From: Variovorax sp. V213
Lineage (GTDB): Bacteria; Pseudomonadota; Gammaproteobacteria; Burkholderiales; Burkholderiaceae_C
Length of the DNA stretch: 64,000 bases
NCBI RefSeq assembly: GCF_041154455.1
Contig: NZ_AP028665.1
Coordinates: forward strand, 372,001-436,000
Reading direction: 5' to 3'
The number at the start of each line of letters is the position of its first letter. Within the stretch, counting starts at the first letter, position 1. Shown piece by piece: positions 18,001 to 26,026 of this stretch. The translations under genes and the position numbers were made by a program. The notes beneath the pieces were generated by a model that saw only the letters and a program-made list of their open reading frames with translations, was not told the origin of the DNA and ran no database searches.

Positions 18001-19117
18001 TGGCCGCTTCTGAAAAACGGCCGAGCTCTTCGCGCTGCAGCAGCTCCAGGTTCTCGATGTCCGAGGGCAGGGACGCGCCCTCGCCCTCTTCGCTCTCGCT
18101 GACGTCAGGCCAGACCGCGACGCTGCAGCACAGCACCGTCAGTTGCCGCTTCTCCGAGAAAGCCCTTGCCGTGGCGACAGTGCGCGCCAGCGAATCGTCC
18201 CCTTGGCCCAGCACCGGTCTGAAGGCACCCACGAGGTCGTCGAGCCTGAGCCGGCCGAGTTCTTCGAGCAACGCGGAGGCCGATGCGCAACGCTCGGCAG
18301 GCTTTTTCTTCAGCACACGCCGCAGCAGCTGCGCCACCGGATGCGCGGCCATCTCGGCCGGCAGCGGCACCTCCTGCGGGCTCAGTTGCCGATGCACGAT
18401 CTCGGCGGTCGAATCGCCATGGATCGCGGGCGCGCCCGTCAGGCATTCGAGGAACATCAATCCCCAGGCATAGAGATCGGAGCCGGCGCTCGGCGGCTCG
18501 CCGCGAAGCTGCTCTGGCGCGCTGTACGCCGGCGTGCCGAGGCACTCCTCGTCCATCGTCAGCGTCGCAAACTGAACCTCTCTTTGCAGCGGGATCACCG
18601 TGCTGATGCCGAAGTCCAGCACCTTCGCATGCGGCAGCGCACCGGTGAAGCTCACCATCACGTTGTCGGGCTTCAAGTCGCGGTGAACGATGCCGGCCCG
18701 ATGCGCGCAATCCAGCGCATCGAGCACTTCCGCCATGAGATGGCCGGTCTCTGCCGCGGTCAGCGAGCCTCTGCGCCGGATCAGGCTCTTGAGCGTTTCT
18801 CCGGGCACGTACTCGAAGACGCCGTACACGCAGGCGCCCTGCTCGCCCTTGTCGAGCAACTGCACGATGTGGGGATGATGCAGCGCGGCGCAGAGTTTGG
18901 TCTCGCGATGGAAGCGAGCCACGCGCTGCCGGCCCTCCCGCAGCTTCACGACCTTGATCGCGACCGTGTTTCCCGTGTGATGTTGCGTGGCGCGATAGAC
19001 AGTACCGTAGCCGCCGACGCCCAGCACACCGAGCACGTCGTAGCCGGGAATGCGCAACGGGTCATCCGGCGCCACATGCTCCGTTGCGTCAATGCTCGCA
19101 ATGACGGCATCCTGCAT
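15071..19117 (-). CDS. TOMM system Ser/Thr kinase/cyclase/ATPase fusion
   Basis: This 1348-residue regulator has four parts. A Ser/Thr kinase (about 20-300) carries GVGGYGTVYRA, VAIKVVK, HRDLKPDN near 145 and LDFGIS. A class III cyclase-like domain follows (about 330-500), then an AAA/STAND ATPase with GEPGIGKSCL near 553, and a long TPR-like C-terminal region. It matches the kinase/cyclase fusions known beside TOMM precursors. The cyclase half lacks several textbook residues and may be only regulatory. MQDAVIAS at 19117 has GGTGGGGG upstream and is preferred over a GTG at 19204. It heads the leftward cluster. Confidence 0.92.
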   Translation of the reverse strand: MQDAVIASIDATEHVAPDDPLRIPGYDVLGVLGVGGYGTVYRATQHHTGNTVAIKVVKLREGRQRVARFHRETKLCAALHHPHIVQLLDKGEQGACVYGVFEYVPGETLKSLIRRRGSLTAAETGHLMAEVLDALDCAHRAGIVHRDLKPDNVMVSFTGALPHAKVLDFGISTVIPLQREVQFATLTMDEECLGTPAYSAPEQLRGEPPSAGSDLYAWGLMFLECLTGAPAIHGDSTAEIVHRQLSPQEVPLPAEMAAHPVAQLLRRVLKKKPAERCASASALLEELGRLRLDDLVGAFRPVLGQGDDSLARTVATARAFSEKRQLTVLCCSVAVWPDVSESEEGEGASLPSDIENLELLQREELGRFSEAATRRGGLLAGTLGDRMIVLFGYPHASDTDARQACMTALELTALGCSRSAAIRQAHGVHLGIRMGMHTGMAVVAGGEIPSGHAVSVAMRLEGMAGMGTLLASESSYRLLARHAHFEQAGSVSMPGLSAGVQTYRLDAQKPSASPPAATPGALSRMCIGRDRELALLRAEWTQAAMGHGRAVWIRGEPGIGKSCLVDVLREHVAQEGRPRSVNAHCQPEHRNSALMPFLALLRQQLEAVPGASPDTQRVQLHEALQAAGCDGRAVTPIFCSWLSLPLGAGQASQASPAMQKALLLQSTAQWLLHTAASAPLLLVVEDVHWADPTSIEFLEQLVAQLADRRVLLVLTARPEWEKPEGLKAECIEVRRLDDAEASQLAHQVLAPRKIDAAVIRNIVARTDGVPLFVQEMARMLLDTYLVEQGGAWVFKHTAQPAAIPVTLRDSLVSRFDRLGPAKSLLQLAATIGRQFDARLLCACSGKAREMVDRELEALRDAGLVMPAEPSGAGADAFVFRHALIRDTAYECMLVAQRRQQHRKVAQALLQSDPQRVANEPGIVAQHWADAGEHAQAVAHAVRQLRLTQHRSLNDETIAYAQHIDGWLGHLAGAPQREARLDVNSYVTQAMMNKYGWAHAQVVDRIALSQELLDDTVAADKQVQHLWAMITFHHVASNRDEVRRLSHRLLGHARHQQDQGVLVAGQTYLGLAHYSDGRFAMAERALTDAVERYDPEAHAHHAADFGFDTRVWATTGRSLVRWFAGRDGAAGTDAAQAVQWAREMSHIPSLSMSLLYQSLGHQARGDKAAALASTTELLDITARYGLPAFQGYADIIRCWATGDPQDIAQADGTVQALWNMGCRYCQTYYRVFAAETLAGHERWDEAIDRIDDCLRLVEQLNERLYSAELHLKKARYLLGAGAERAAAMLSFFRAAKVAREGGKHRTEFDALVALQALAPADRDVSRRLKDLAAMRPELCPRKPMPAHFS

Positions 19118-19419
19118 TTCAGCCCCCACCTGGTTGATTGGCCAACCCAACTCCGAAGTGCGTTGCGGCAACGGTTGGCCGCGCAGACAAATCGAACGAA
19201 ACACGATTTGTTACTGTAGCCGAGGGGCGATTTATTTCGTAAGAGATTCTTCAAAAAGAAAGCGCACTGCAGGGGCAATGGAGGTCTTTCTAGCGCGTGG
19301 TTCCTTGGTTGTAGGTTGAAAGAACTCGCGATTTCGTCGGCCGGCGGTTCGACTATCCTCCGCCTCGCCACGCCGGCTGCAAGGCCGATCCACCTTTTAG
19401 AAAAGAGAGAGTCCGTTCC
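19118..19419. other. Divergent intergenic region, TOMM kinase / panD
   Basis: About 300 bp separate the divergent kinase and panD starts. The centre is locally AT-rich (19205-19265). It should hold promoters for both directions, but I could not pick a convincing pair of -35 and -10 boxes for either, and I see no gene here. Confidence 0.4.
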
Positions 19420-19818
19420 ATGTTCCGCACCCTGCTCAAGTCCAAGATCCACCGCGTTGCCGTCACCGACTGCGAACTGCACTACGAGGGCTCCTGCGCC
19501 ATCGACGAAGACCTGCTCGACGCCGCCAACCTGGCCGAGAACGAACAGGTGCACATCTGGAACATCAACAACGGCGAGCGCTTCGTCACCTATGCGATCC
19601 GCGGCGAGCGCGGCACCGGCATCATCTCGGTCAACGGCTCGGCCGCGCGCCGGGCATCGGTGGGCGACCTCATCATCATCGCGGCCTTCGGCCTGGTGCC
19701 GGAAGACCAGGTGGCGGGCTACAAGCCCAAGCTCGTGTTCGTGGATGGCGCCAACCGCATCAAGGAAGAGCGCGCGCACATTCCGGTGCAGGCGGCTTCT
19801 GAATCTGCGATGGCCTAG
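19420..19818 (+). CDS. panD: Aspartate 1-decarboxylase PanD
   Basis: The 132-residue proenzyme makes beta-alanine from L-aspartate for pantothenate and coenzyme A. It self-cleaves at Gly24-Ser25 (HYEGSCAIDEDLL), and Ser25 becomes the pyruvoyl cofactor. Other expected features are K9 near the N-terminus, ERFVTYAIRGERGTG and NGSAARRASVGDLIIIAA. Length is normal. An AGAGAGAG-type ribosome site lies upstream. It stands alone, divergent from the TOMM cluster. A core metabolic gene here supports a chromosome or chromid rather than a simple plasmid. Confidence 0.97.
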   Translation: MFRTLLKSKIHRVAVTDCELHYEGSCAIDEDLLDAANLAENEQVHIWNINNGERFVTYAIRGERGTGIISVNGSAARRASVGDLIIIAAFGLVPEDQVAGYKPKLVFVDGANRIKEERAHIPVQAASESAMA

Positions 19819-20072
19819 ACCTCTCGCCATTGCCGTGGAATCGAGCATGGGGGTGCTGCCTTGGAAAGCACATCCGACTCGGCTTTTCGTGACGGAGTTC
19901 GCAAGAGCGGCGGCGTGCACTCATCGTGCGCTCAACGTTGCCCCAGTAAAGTCGCTCCAGGCTGCGGAAGAAAAAAGCAGGGCTCACGCCCCGTGCCAGC
20001 TGCGCCGCATTCGTTCGTCCAGCCCGAGCCATGCAGCGTTGTTCATTCACCTTATTGCTCAGAAAGAACTCC

Positions 20073-20246
20073 ATGAAGATCAAGCAATTCATTCTCTCCA
20101 GCGTTGTGGCATTCGCCAGCCTCGCGGTGCTGGCGCCGAGCGTGGCCTCGGCAGCGCCGTACCGTGGCCACAAGATGCACAAGGCGCACAAGGTGTGCAA
20201 GTGGGATGCGCACCGCCATCAGCGCGTGTGCCGCTGGGTGCGCTGA
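20073..20246 (+). CDS. Small secreted His/Lys-rich peptide
   Basis: The 57-residue product has a clear Sec signal peptide (KQFILSSVVAFASLAVLAP, then ASAAP). The mature part, about 30 residues, is rich in His, Lys and Arg with two cysteines (HKVCKWDAHRHQRVCRWVR). It could bind metal or nucleic acid or be a stress-induced periplasmic peptide; no function is known to me. The start MKIKQ gives the cleanest signal peptide. A strong rho-independent terminator follows, which supports it as a real transcribed gene. Confidence 0.72.
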   Translation: MKIKQFILSSVVAFASLAVLAPSVASAAPYRGHKMHKAHKVCKWDAHRHQRVCRWVR

Positions 20247-20294
20247 GTTCGTGTGCCGACCAGGCACGTGACACGACTGGCGCATTGCGATCGA

Positions 20295-20317
20295 CCCCGG
20301 CTTCGTGCCGGGGTTTT
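20295..20317 (+). terminator. Rho-independent terminator
   Basis: A perfect 7-bp stem, CCCCGGC and GCCGGGG, encloses the loop TTCGT and is followed by TTTT on the + strand. It lies about 50 bp after the small secreted peptide gene and before the oppositely oriented FAH gene. Confidence 0.85.
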
Positions 20318-20328
20318 CTCATGCGTTC

Positions 20329-21177
20329 TTATTCCGCGCGGACGGTGTTGCGCAGGATGCCGATGGCATCGACCTCGACCTCCACCACGTCGCCGGGCTT
20401 CATCCAGACCGGTGGCGTGCGCTTGGCACCCACGCCGCCTGGCGTGCCCGTCACGATCACGTCGCCCGCGGCCAGCGGCATGAAGGCGGAGATGTGCGCA
20501 ATCTGCCGCGGAATGCTGTGGATCAGCTTGTCGGTGGTGGTGCGCTGCATTTCCTGTCCGTTCAGCCGCGTGACGAGCGTCATCACCTGGTCGTCCTTGA
20601 TCTCGTCGCGCGTGACCATCCATGGACCGAAGCCACCGGTACGCCAGAAATTCTTGCCGGCCGTCCACTGCGGCGTGGCGGTCTGCCAGTCGCGGATGCT
20701 GCCGTCGTTGTAGCAGGCGTAGCCGGCAATGTGGTGCCAGGCATCGGCTTCGGCGATGCGGCGACCGCCGTTGCCGATGACGATGGCGATCTCGCCTTCG
20801 TAGTCGAGCTTGCCCGACTCGGGCGGCATCACGATGGCCTCGCCATGCGCGACCTGCGACTCGGCGACGCGCAAGAAGAGCGTCGGCTTTTCGGTGATCT
20901 CGCGGCCCGTTTCCCGCACGTGGTCACCGTAGTTGAGCCCCACGCACACGATCTTTCCGGGGTTGGGAATCACGGGCAGCAACTGCACTTCGCTCAGCGG
21001 CAAGGTCGCGCGCGCCTTCTCGGCGGCTGCGGCCGCTTCGGCCAGCAGGCCCGCGGCGATGAGCGTCTTCAGGTCTGCCGCGCGGTCACTGAAGACCTCG
21101 CGCAGATCGATGACGCGGTCGCCGAGCACCGCGCCGTAGCTGTCGATGCCGTTGTATTGGTAGCTGATGAGTTTCAT
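20329..21177 (-). CDS. Fumarylacetoacetate hydrolase family protein
   Basis: The 282-residue protein carries the FAH fold, with PGKIVCVGLNYGDHVRE, metal ligands in KLDYEGEIAIVIG, the YACYNDGSIRDWQ segment, and TGTPGGVGAKRTPP near the end. Family members hydrolyse or decarboxylate oxo-acids from aromatic ring cleavage, such as acylpyruvates and 2-oxohept-3-enedioates. It is the last gene of a leftward operon with an IclR regulator, a flavin hydroxylase and a VOC enzyme, so it probably acts after ring cleavage in that pathway. Confidence 0.93.
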   Translation of the reverse strand: MKLISYQYNGIDSYGAVLGDRVIDLREVFSDRAADLKTLIAAGLLAEAAAAAEKARATLPLSEVQLLPVIPNPGKIVCVGLNYGDHVRETGREITEKPTLFLRVAESQVAHGEAIVMPPESGKLDYEGEIAIVIGNGGRRIAEADAWHHIAGYACYNDGSIRDWQTATPQWTAGKNFWRTGGFGPWMVTRDEIKDDQVMTLVTRLNGQEMQRTTTDKLIHSIPRQIAHISAFMPLAAGDVIVTGTPGGVGAKRTPPVWMKPGDVVEVEVDAIGILRNTVRAE

Positions 21178-21217
21178 GGTCTGCCTCTGATGGAGCGTGG
21201 TGGGTTGGGTTGTTGAT

Positions 21218-21970
21218 CTATGCCAGCCGACCTCCTATGCGCGCAGCGCCTTCGGTGATCAGGTGAACCATCTTGTCGATGTCGACGATGGCCAGGCGCG
21301 AGGTATCGAAGACCAGCGAGAGGGCGGCCCATGCGCCCCCGTCGGCCTTGGGGATCGGCGCGGCCACGGCCGCGAGTTGCGGCTCGAGTTCGCCGACCGA
21401 CACGTAGTGCCCCGCCTTGCGGATCGCGGCGAAGCTGCGGCGAAATTCGCTCCACTCGGCGGGCAGCCCGCTGCGCACGGCTTCGTCGCGGCGCGCATCG
21501 AAAATCTTGCGCAGCTGCGCGGGCGGCAGCGCGGCAAGCAGCACCTTGGGCGCCGCGCCCTGGAACGGCGGGCGTGGCCGGCCTCGTCCATACGCGAGCG
21601 TGGCGGGGGTACTGCCCATCTCGCGGTGCGTGTCGAGCACCTGCAGTCCGAACAGCGCCGAGACCACGCAGTCGAAGCCCGTGGCCGCCACCAGTTCGCG
21701 CATCACCGGAATGCCTTCGCGCAGCACCGGGTCGGCCTTTCGGATGTAGTGGTCGAGCAGGATGATGCGCGGTCCCAGCGCATAGTGCGAGTCTTCGACG
21801 CGCTGCAGCAGGCCGGCTTCGAGCAGCATGCGCACGTAGCGGTAGCCCGTGGGCAGCGACACGTCGAGTGCTGCCGAGATGTCGTCCGCCGTGCGTGTCA
21901 GGTGCCTGTCGTCGAAGAGGTCCAAAACCCCGAGCATGCGGCCCAGGCTGGACATGGATTTTTCCGGCAC
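21218..21970 (-). CDS. IclR family transcriptional regulator
   Basis: The 250-residue regulator has an N-terminal winged helix (LGRMLGVLDLFDD to LPTGYRYVRMLLEAGLL) and a C-terminal IclR effector domain with LLAALPPAQLRKIF and GAWAALSLVFD. IclR proteins typically control aromatic and oxo-acid catabolic genes. A strong GGAGGAAC site supports the GTG start at 21970; an ATG at 21955 is the alternative. It sits inside the catabolic operon, 18 bp after the hydroxylase gene, which suggests autoregulation of the pathway. Confidence 0.9.
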   Translation of the reverse strand: MPEKSMSSLGRMLGVLDLFDDRHLTRTADDISAALDVSLPTGYRYVRMLLEAGLLQRVEDSHYALGPRIILLDHYIRKADPVLREGIPVMRELVAATGFDCVVSALFGLQVLDTHREMGSTPATLAYGRGRPRPPFQGAAPKVLLAALPPAQLRKIFDARRDEAVRSGLPAEWSEFRRSFAAIRKAGHYVSVGELEPQLAAVAAPIPKADGGAWAALSLVFDTSRLAIVDIDKMVHLITEGAARIGGRLA

Positions 21971-21988
21971 GCGAGTTCCTCCGAGATT

Positions 21989-23488
21989 TCATGGCGCGAC
22001 GGGGAGGTATTGCGAGATGCGATCCAGATCGTGCCCCGTGCGCGCGACGCCGACGATATATCGGTCAGGCCGCAGTATCACCGCATGGGCTTGGTGTGAA
22101 TCGAGCCAGTCGCGCAGCAATGCATCGGGACGGTCGATGACGATCGCGCCGGCGCGGCGCCATCGATCGGCGGTGGACGGCGCGGCCGATGCCAGCGCCG
22201 GTGCGTGGCCGATGACGGCGCTGCGATGCCCCAGCAACTCGTCGAGCAGGCGGCCATCGTCCAGGCGCGGTTGCGGAAAAGGGCTGCCCGCCAGCGCGCC
22301 GGGCGTCGCATCGAAGGCACCGGCGCCGAGCATCTGCGGCGGCAGTTCGAAGATCTCCGGCTGGCCGGTGCGGAACTTCGCATCGCGCTCGGCCGCGAGT
22401 TCGGGGTCCGTGGTCTGGATGATGTTGCCCAGCCGCACGGCCAGTTCGATCAGCGCGCGCACGTGCGGCGCGCGCTCCGACTCGTAGGTGTCGAGCAATT
22501 CGGCCGGCGCGCGGCCCTTCAGCACCGCCTCGAGCTTCCACGCGAGATTGGCGGCGTCGCGAATGCCCGCGCACATGCCTTGTCCCAGGAATGGCGGCGT
22601 CTGGTGGCAGGCGTCGCCGGCCAGGAGCAGCCGGCCATCGCGCCAGCCTTCGGCGATCACCGAATGAAAGGTGTAGATGGCGGCGCGCTCCAGCCGCGCC
22701 TGATCGGGCCGCACCCAGGGTGCGACCATTTGCCACAACGCGTCGGGCTGCACCATGGCCTCGCGGTCGTCGCCCGGCAGCACCATGATTTCCCAGCGGC
22801 GCCGGTGGCCGACCACATTGCAATAGGTCATCGGGCGCACCGGGTTGCAGTGCTGCACCGTGTGATGCGGCAGATCGACGTCCTTCTCGAGCACCACGTC
22901 GAACACGAGCCAGGGCTGCTTCAAACCGAGATCGGCCATCGCGCTGCCCATGCGCTGGCGCACCGGCGAGCGCGCGCCGTCGCAGCCGACGACGTAGCGC
23001 GCGCGCATGTGCTGGACGCGATCGGCCTCGACGGCGCGCACGCGCAAGGTGGCGCCATCGGTGTCCTGTTCGACGCCGACGACTTCATGGCGCAGGCGGA
23101 TGTCCACGTTCGCGAAGCGCGCGAGGCCTTTGCGCAGCACGGCTTCGAGTTGGGGCTGGTGAAAGTAGTAGTTGTTGGCGCAGCCGTGCGGTCCCAGCGC
23201 GGCCGTGCCGCCTCGGATGAGCATGGTCTCGCCGGCGCCGTTGACGAAATGCATGCCTTGCACCCCGGGCCGGGAGATGGCCAGTGCCTCGTCGCGCAGC
23301 CCCGCGGCCTGCAGGATCCGCAGCACCTCGCCATCGAAATGAATGGCGCGCGGCAACGGAAAGATGCCGGTCTCCTTCTCGAGCACCAGCACCGAGAGGC
23401 CCGCGGCACCCAGCAGGTTGGCGAGCGTGGCACCGGTCGGCCCGAGGCCGACGATCGCCACGTCGTGAATGCGCCCTGCCTCAGCCAC
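21989..23488 (-). CDS. FAD-dependent aromatic hydroxylase (MhpA-like)
   Basis: The 499-residue group A flavin monooxygenase has an N-terminal Rossmann motif (VAIVGLGPTGATLANLLG), the DG-type segment YVVGCDGARSPVRQRMG, and the FAD site GDACHQTPPFLGQGMCAGIRD. It most resembles 3-(3-hydroxyphenyl)propionate hydroxylase-type enzymes, which hydroxylate phenolic rings with NAD(P)H and oxygen. It begins at GTG and overlaps the upstream VOC gene by 8 bp, consistent with translational coupling. The exact substrate cannot be read from the sequence. Confidence 0.92.
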   Translation of the reverse strand: MAEAGRIHDVAIVGLGPTGATLANLLGAAGLSVLVLEKETGIFPLPRAIHFDGEVLRILQAAGLRDEALAISRPGVQGMHFVNGAGETMLIRGGTAALGPHGCANNYYFHQPQLEAVLRKGLARFANVDIRLRHEVVGVEQDTDGATLRVRAVEADRVQHMRARYVVGCDGARSPVRQRMGSAMADLGLKQPWLVFDVVLEKDVDLPHHTVQHCNPVRPMTYCNVVGHRRRWEIMVLPGDDREAMVQPDALWQMVAPWVRPDQARLERAAIYTFHSVIAEGWRDGRLLLAGDACHQTPPFLGQGMCAGIRDAANLAWKLEAVLKGRAPAELLDTYESERAPHVRALIELAVRLGNIIQTTDPELAAERDAKFRTGQPEIFELPPQMLGAGAFDATPGALAGSPFPQPRLDDGRLLDELLGHRSAVIGHAPALASAAPSTADRWRRAGAIVIDRPDALLRDWLDSHQAHAVILRPDRYIVGVARTGHDLDRISQYLPVAP

Positions 23489-24038
23489 GCTGGTCCTCCT
23501 GCATGCGGCGCGCCACCTCGGCCTGCCATTGCGCGCGGCTCATGAACCTGGGAAAGCGCTTGGCGATGGCTTCGGCCCGGGCCAGGACCACCTCATCGGG
23601 TTGCGACAGGTCCACGGGCTCGCGCAGCGGCTGCTCGCAGTACCACGGCGTGTCCATGAACAGTTCCAGCCGGTTGCCTTCGGGATCGCGGCAATACACC
23701 GACACCGCATTGCCATGCGTGATCGCAAGCATGTCGTGCGCGCCCTCCTCCAGCAGCCGGTCGCGAAACTGGCGCAGCGTGCCGATGTCGGGCACGCGAA
23801 AGGAAATCTGGTTGACCACGTTGAAGCCCAGGTCCGCCGGACGGCCGGTGGCCAGCACCAGCTGGTGATGCTCGCGCGGGTCGCGGCTCAGGAACACCAG
23901 CTGCACCGCACCCAGGTCGCCCGCGTCGGTCTGCGTGAAACGCAACGCCTGCTTGTAGAAGCGCGCCATCCGCGGCAGGTCGGTCACGTAGAGGCCGATG
24001 TGGCTGAACTGCAGGGACGAGGGGGTGTCTTCAATCAT
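23481..24038 (-). CDS. VOC family ring-cleavage dioxygenase-like protein
   Basis: This 185-residue single-module vicinal oxygen chelate protein has candidate metal ligands in FSHIGLYVTDLPRM, the His pair in REHHQLVLA, and Glu in NRLELFMDTPWY. That His-His-Glu set is typical of extradiol dioxygenases. It is the first gene of a four-gene operon with a flavin hydroxylase, IclR and an FAH hydrolase, so ring cleavage of the hydroxylated product is likely. CAGGAGACAC precedes MIEDTP. It is shorter than two-module extradiol enzymes. Confidence 0.87.
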   Translation of the reverse strand: MIEDTPSSLQFSHIGLYVTDLPRMARFYKQALRFTQTDAGDLGAVQLVFLSRDPREHHQLVLATGRPADLGFNVVNQISFRVPDIGTLRQFRDRLLEEGAHDMLAITHGNAVSVYCRDPEGNRLELFMDTPWYCEQPLREPVDLSQPDEVVLARAEAIAKRFPRFMSRAQWQAEVARRMQEDQRG

Positions 24039-24114
24039 TTCAGTGTCTCCTGAAGAGAAAGTCATCAGTCTCTTTGGTCTTTGTTCGATGAAATCGTATC
24101 TAGATTATCTTATT

Positions 24115-24142
24115 TTGACAATATCCATCGTTTTACTATCAT
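24115..24142 (+). promoter_or_regulatory. Putative sigma-70 promoter for Bug gene
   Basis: TTGACA (24115-24120) is followed after 16 bp by TATCAT (24137-24142) in an AT-rich stretch between the divergent VOC operon and the Bug gene. The predicted transcript would begin near 24150, leaving a leader of about 40 nt before the ATG. Confidence 0.5.
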
Positions 24143-24187
24143 TCAGGCATGTACAGACGGCACATATTCCCAACAGGAGACAAATCG

Positions 24188-25168
24188 ATGAGAGTTCTGA
24201 ACATGCCGGTGCGCCGATGGCTCGCCCTTGCCGCGATGGCTGTTGCGGCGACTGGCGCCGCAGCCCAGTCCGACTACCCTGCCAAGGCGGTGCGCATCAT
24301 TGCCCCGTTCCCCGCCGGCAGCGGCCCCGATGCGAACGCCCGCGAAATCGCCGCCGAGCTCAGCAAGATCCTGGGCCAGACCTTCTTCGTGGAGAACCGC
24401 CCGGGCGCGTCGAACATCATTGGCACCGAGGTGGCCGCGAAGGCGCCTGCGGACGGCTACTCGCTGTACATCGGCACCACCAGTTCCCTCTCGGTCGTGC
24501 CGCACCTGTATTCGAAGCTGCCCTTCAACGCCGAAAAGGACTTCGCACCGGTCAGCCTGCTGGGCGTGCTGAACACCGGCCTGATCGCCACGCCGGGCGT
24601 CCAGGCGAAGGACGCCCGCGAACTCATCGCCGCGCTCAAGGTCAAGCCCGACTCGGTCGCGGTCGGGACGGCGGGCATCGGCAGCTACTCGCACCTGTCG
24701 GGCGTGTGGTTCAACAACGCCGCGGGCGTCAAGACCAACCTCGTGCCCTACAACAGCAGCAGTCCCTACACCGACCTGCTCGCAGGCCAGGTGCAGTTGA
24801 TGTTCGACGGCCTTCCGGCCGCCGCAAGCCACGTCCGCGCAGGCAAGCTCAAGTTGCTGGCGATCACCGGCAAGGAACGGCATCCGAGCTTTCCCGATGT
24901 GCCCACCTTCGCCGAATCGGGGTTGGCCGATTACGCGCCGATCGCGTGGCAGGGCATCCTCGCGCCCGCCGGAACGCCCAAGGAGGTGCTGGAAAAACTG
25001 AGTGCCGCGATGCACAAGGCCTGCCAGTCGCCCGAGCTTGCGAAGAAGTGGCGCGACTACGGCGGCGAGCTGCGGTGCAACACGCCGGCGGAGTTCACGG
25101 CCTTCATCAACGCGGACCGTGCGATGTGGGGCAAGGTGATCCGCGAAGCCAAGGTCAGGCTGGACTGA
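24188..25168 (+). CDS. Bug/TctC family substrate-binding protein
   Basis: This 326-residue periplasmic binding protein has a signal peptide (RRWLALAAMAVAATGAAAQ) and the Bug hallmarks YPAKAVRIIAPFPAG, FFVENRPGASNIIG and APADGYSLYIG. It is divergent from the aromatic catabolic operon, so it probably binds an aromatic or oxo-acid substrate of that pathway; that is context-based inference. ACAGGAGACAAAT precedes MRVLNM. No TctA or TctB membrane subunits are encoded nearby, as is common for this expanded family. Confidence 0.93.
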   Translation: MRVLNMPVRRWLALAAMAVAATGAAAQSDYPAKAVRIIAPFPAGSGPDANAREIAAELSKILGQTFFVENRPGASNIIGTEVAAKAPADGYSLYIGTTSSLSVVPHLYSKLPFNAEKDFAPVSLLGVLNTGLIATPGVQAKDARELIAALKVKPDSVAVGTAGIGSYSHLSGVWFNNAAGVKTNLVPYNSSSPYTDLLAGQVQLMFDGLPAAASHVRAGKLKLLAITGKERHPSFPDVPTFAESGLADYAPIAWQGILAPAGTPKEVLEKLSAAMHKACQSPELAKKWRDYGGELRCNTPAEFTAFINADRAMWGKVIREAKVRLD

Positions 25169-25249
25169 GGGAAGATGGACGGCCGTGGCCAGGCCGGCCG
25201 AGCTGGCGGGTATTCTTGCGCCCTCGAATCTGCGACGGAGGCAGTGGCC

Positions 25250-26002
25250 ATGTACACGGAACAAGGCGGCGAAGGTCCCGACCTGCTTCTCATGCTGCAC
25301 GGCATGGGCGCGACGGGGGCGGTGTGGTCGCCCATGTGCGCCGAGGCCGGTGCTCGCTGGCACGGCCGCTGGCTCGTGCTCGACCTGCCCGGCCACGGCC
25401 GATCCGGCCGGCAGGACGCCTATGCCATCGGCCAATACGCCGCCAGCGTCGCACGCGCCGCGCTGCCGCACATCCAACCCGCGGGCCGGCTCGTGGTGCT
25501 CGGACATTCGCTGGGTGGGGTGATCGGCCTCGCGCTGGCCACGGGCTGGTTCGGGGTCACGCCGCACCGGGTGCTTGCAGCCGGCATCAAGATCGCGTGG
25601 AGCGATGAAGAGCTGCGCCGCATGGAGGCGCTGGCATCGCAGCCCGCCAAGAGGTTCTCCACCGAAGAAGAAGCGCGGGACCGATACCTGAAGGTCTCGG
25701 GTCTGGCCGGCATCGCCGATGCGGCGGCACCCGTCGTCGCGCGGGGCATTGCGCACGATGCCGATGGCTGGCGCCTTGCGATGGATCCTCGCGCCAACGG
25801 CGTGGGCAAGCCCCCGCTGGCCGAACTGATGGCTCTGGCGCGCTGCCCCGTGCACCTCGGCCGCGGAGGCCATGACGCGCTGGTGACCCTGGAGCAGACC
25901 CGCTCGCTCGATCGCGAGGCACGGGACCTGGGGGTGCATGGCCACAACGTGATGGTCGAGGCGCCCGGGCTGGTCTGGGACTGGGTGGCCTCGTTCACAT
26001 GA
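25250..26002 (+). CDS. Alpha/beta hydrolase
   Basis: The 250-residue alpha/beta hydrolase has the oxyanion region LLMLHGMGATGAVW, the motif LDLPGHGRSG, the nucleophile elbow VLGHSLGGVIG, and a late His in VHGHNVMVE. It lies 81 bp after the Bug gene on the same strand and near the catabolic operon, so it may be the C-C bond or ester hydrolase of the same pathway. MYTEQG matches a normal domain start; a longer frame beginning at 25175 is possible but adds nothing recognisable. Confidence 0.85.
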   Translation: MYTEQGGEGPDLLLMLHGMGATGAVWSPMCAEAGARWHGRWLVLDLPGHGRSGRQDAYAIGQYAASVARAALPHIQPAGRLVVLGHSLGGVIGLALATGWFGVTPHRVLAAGIKIAWSDEELRRMEALASQPAKRFSTEEEARDRYLKVSGLAGIADAAAPVVARGIAHDADGWRLAMDPRANGVGKPPLAELMALARCPVHLGRGGHDALVTLEQTRSLDREARDLGVHGHNVMVEAPGLVWDWVASFT

Positions 26003-26026
26003 GACGAGGCCACTGAGCGGCCGGCC

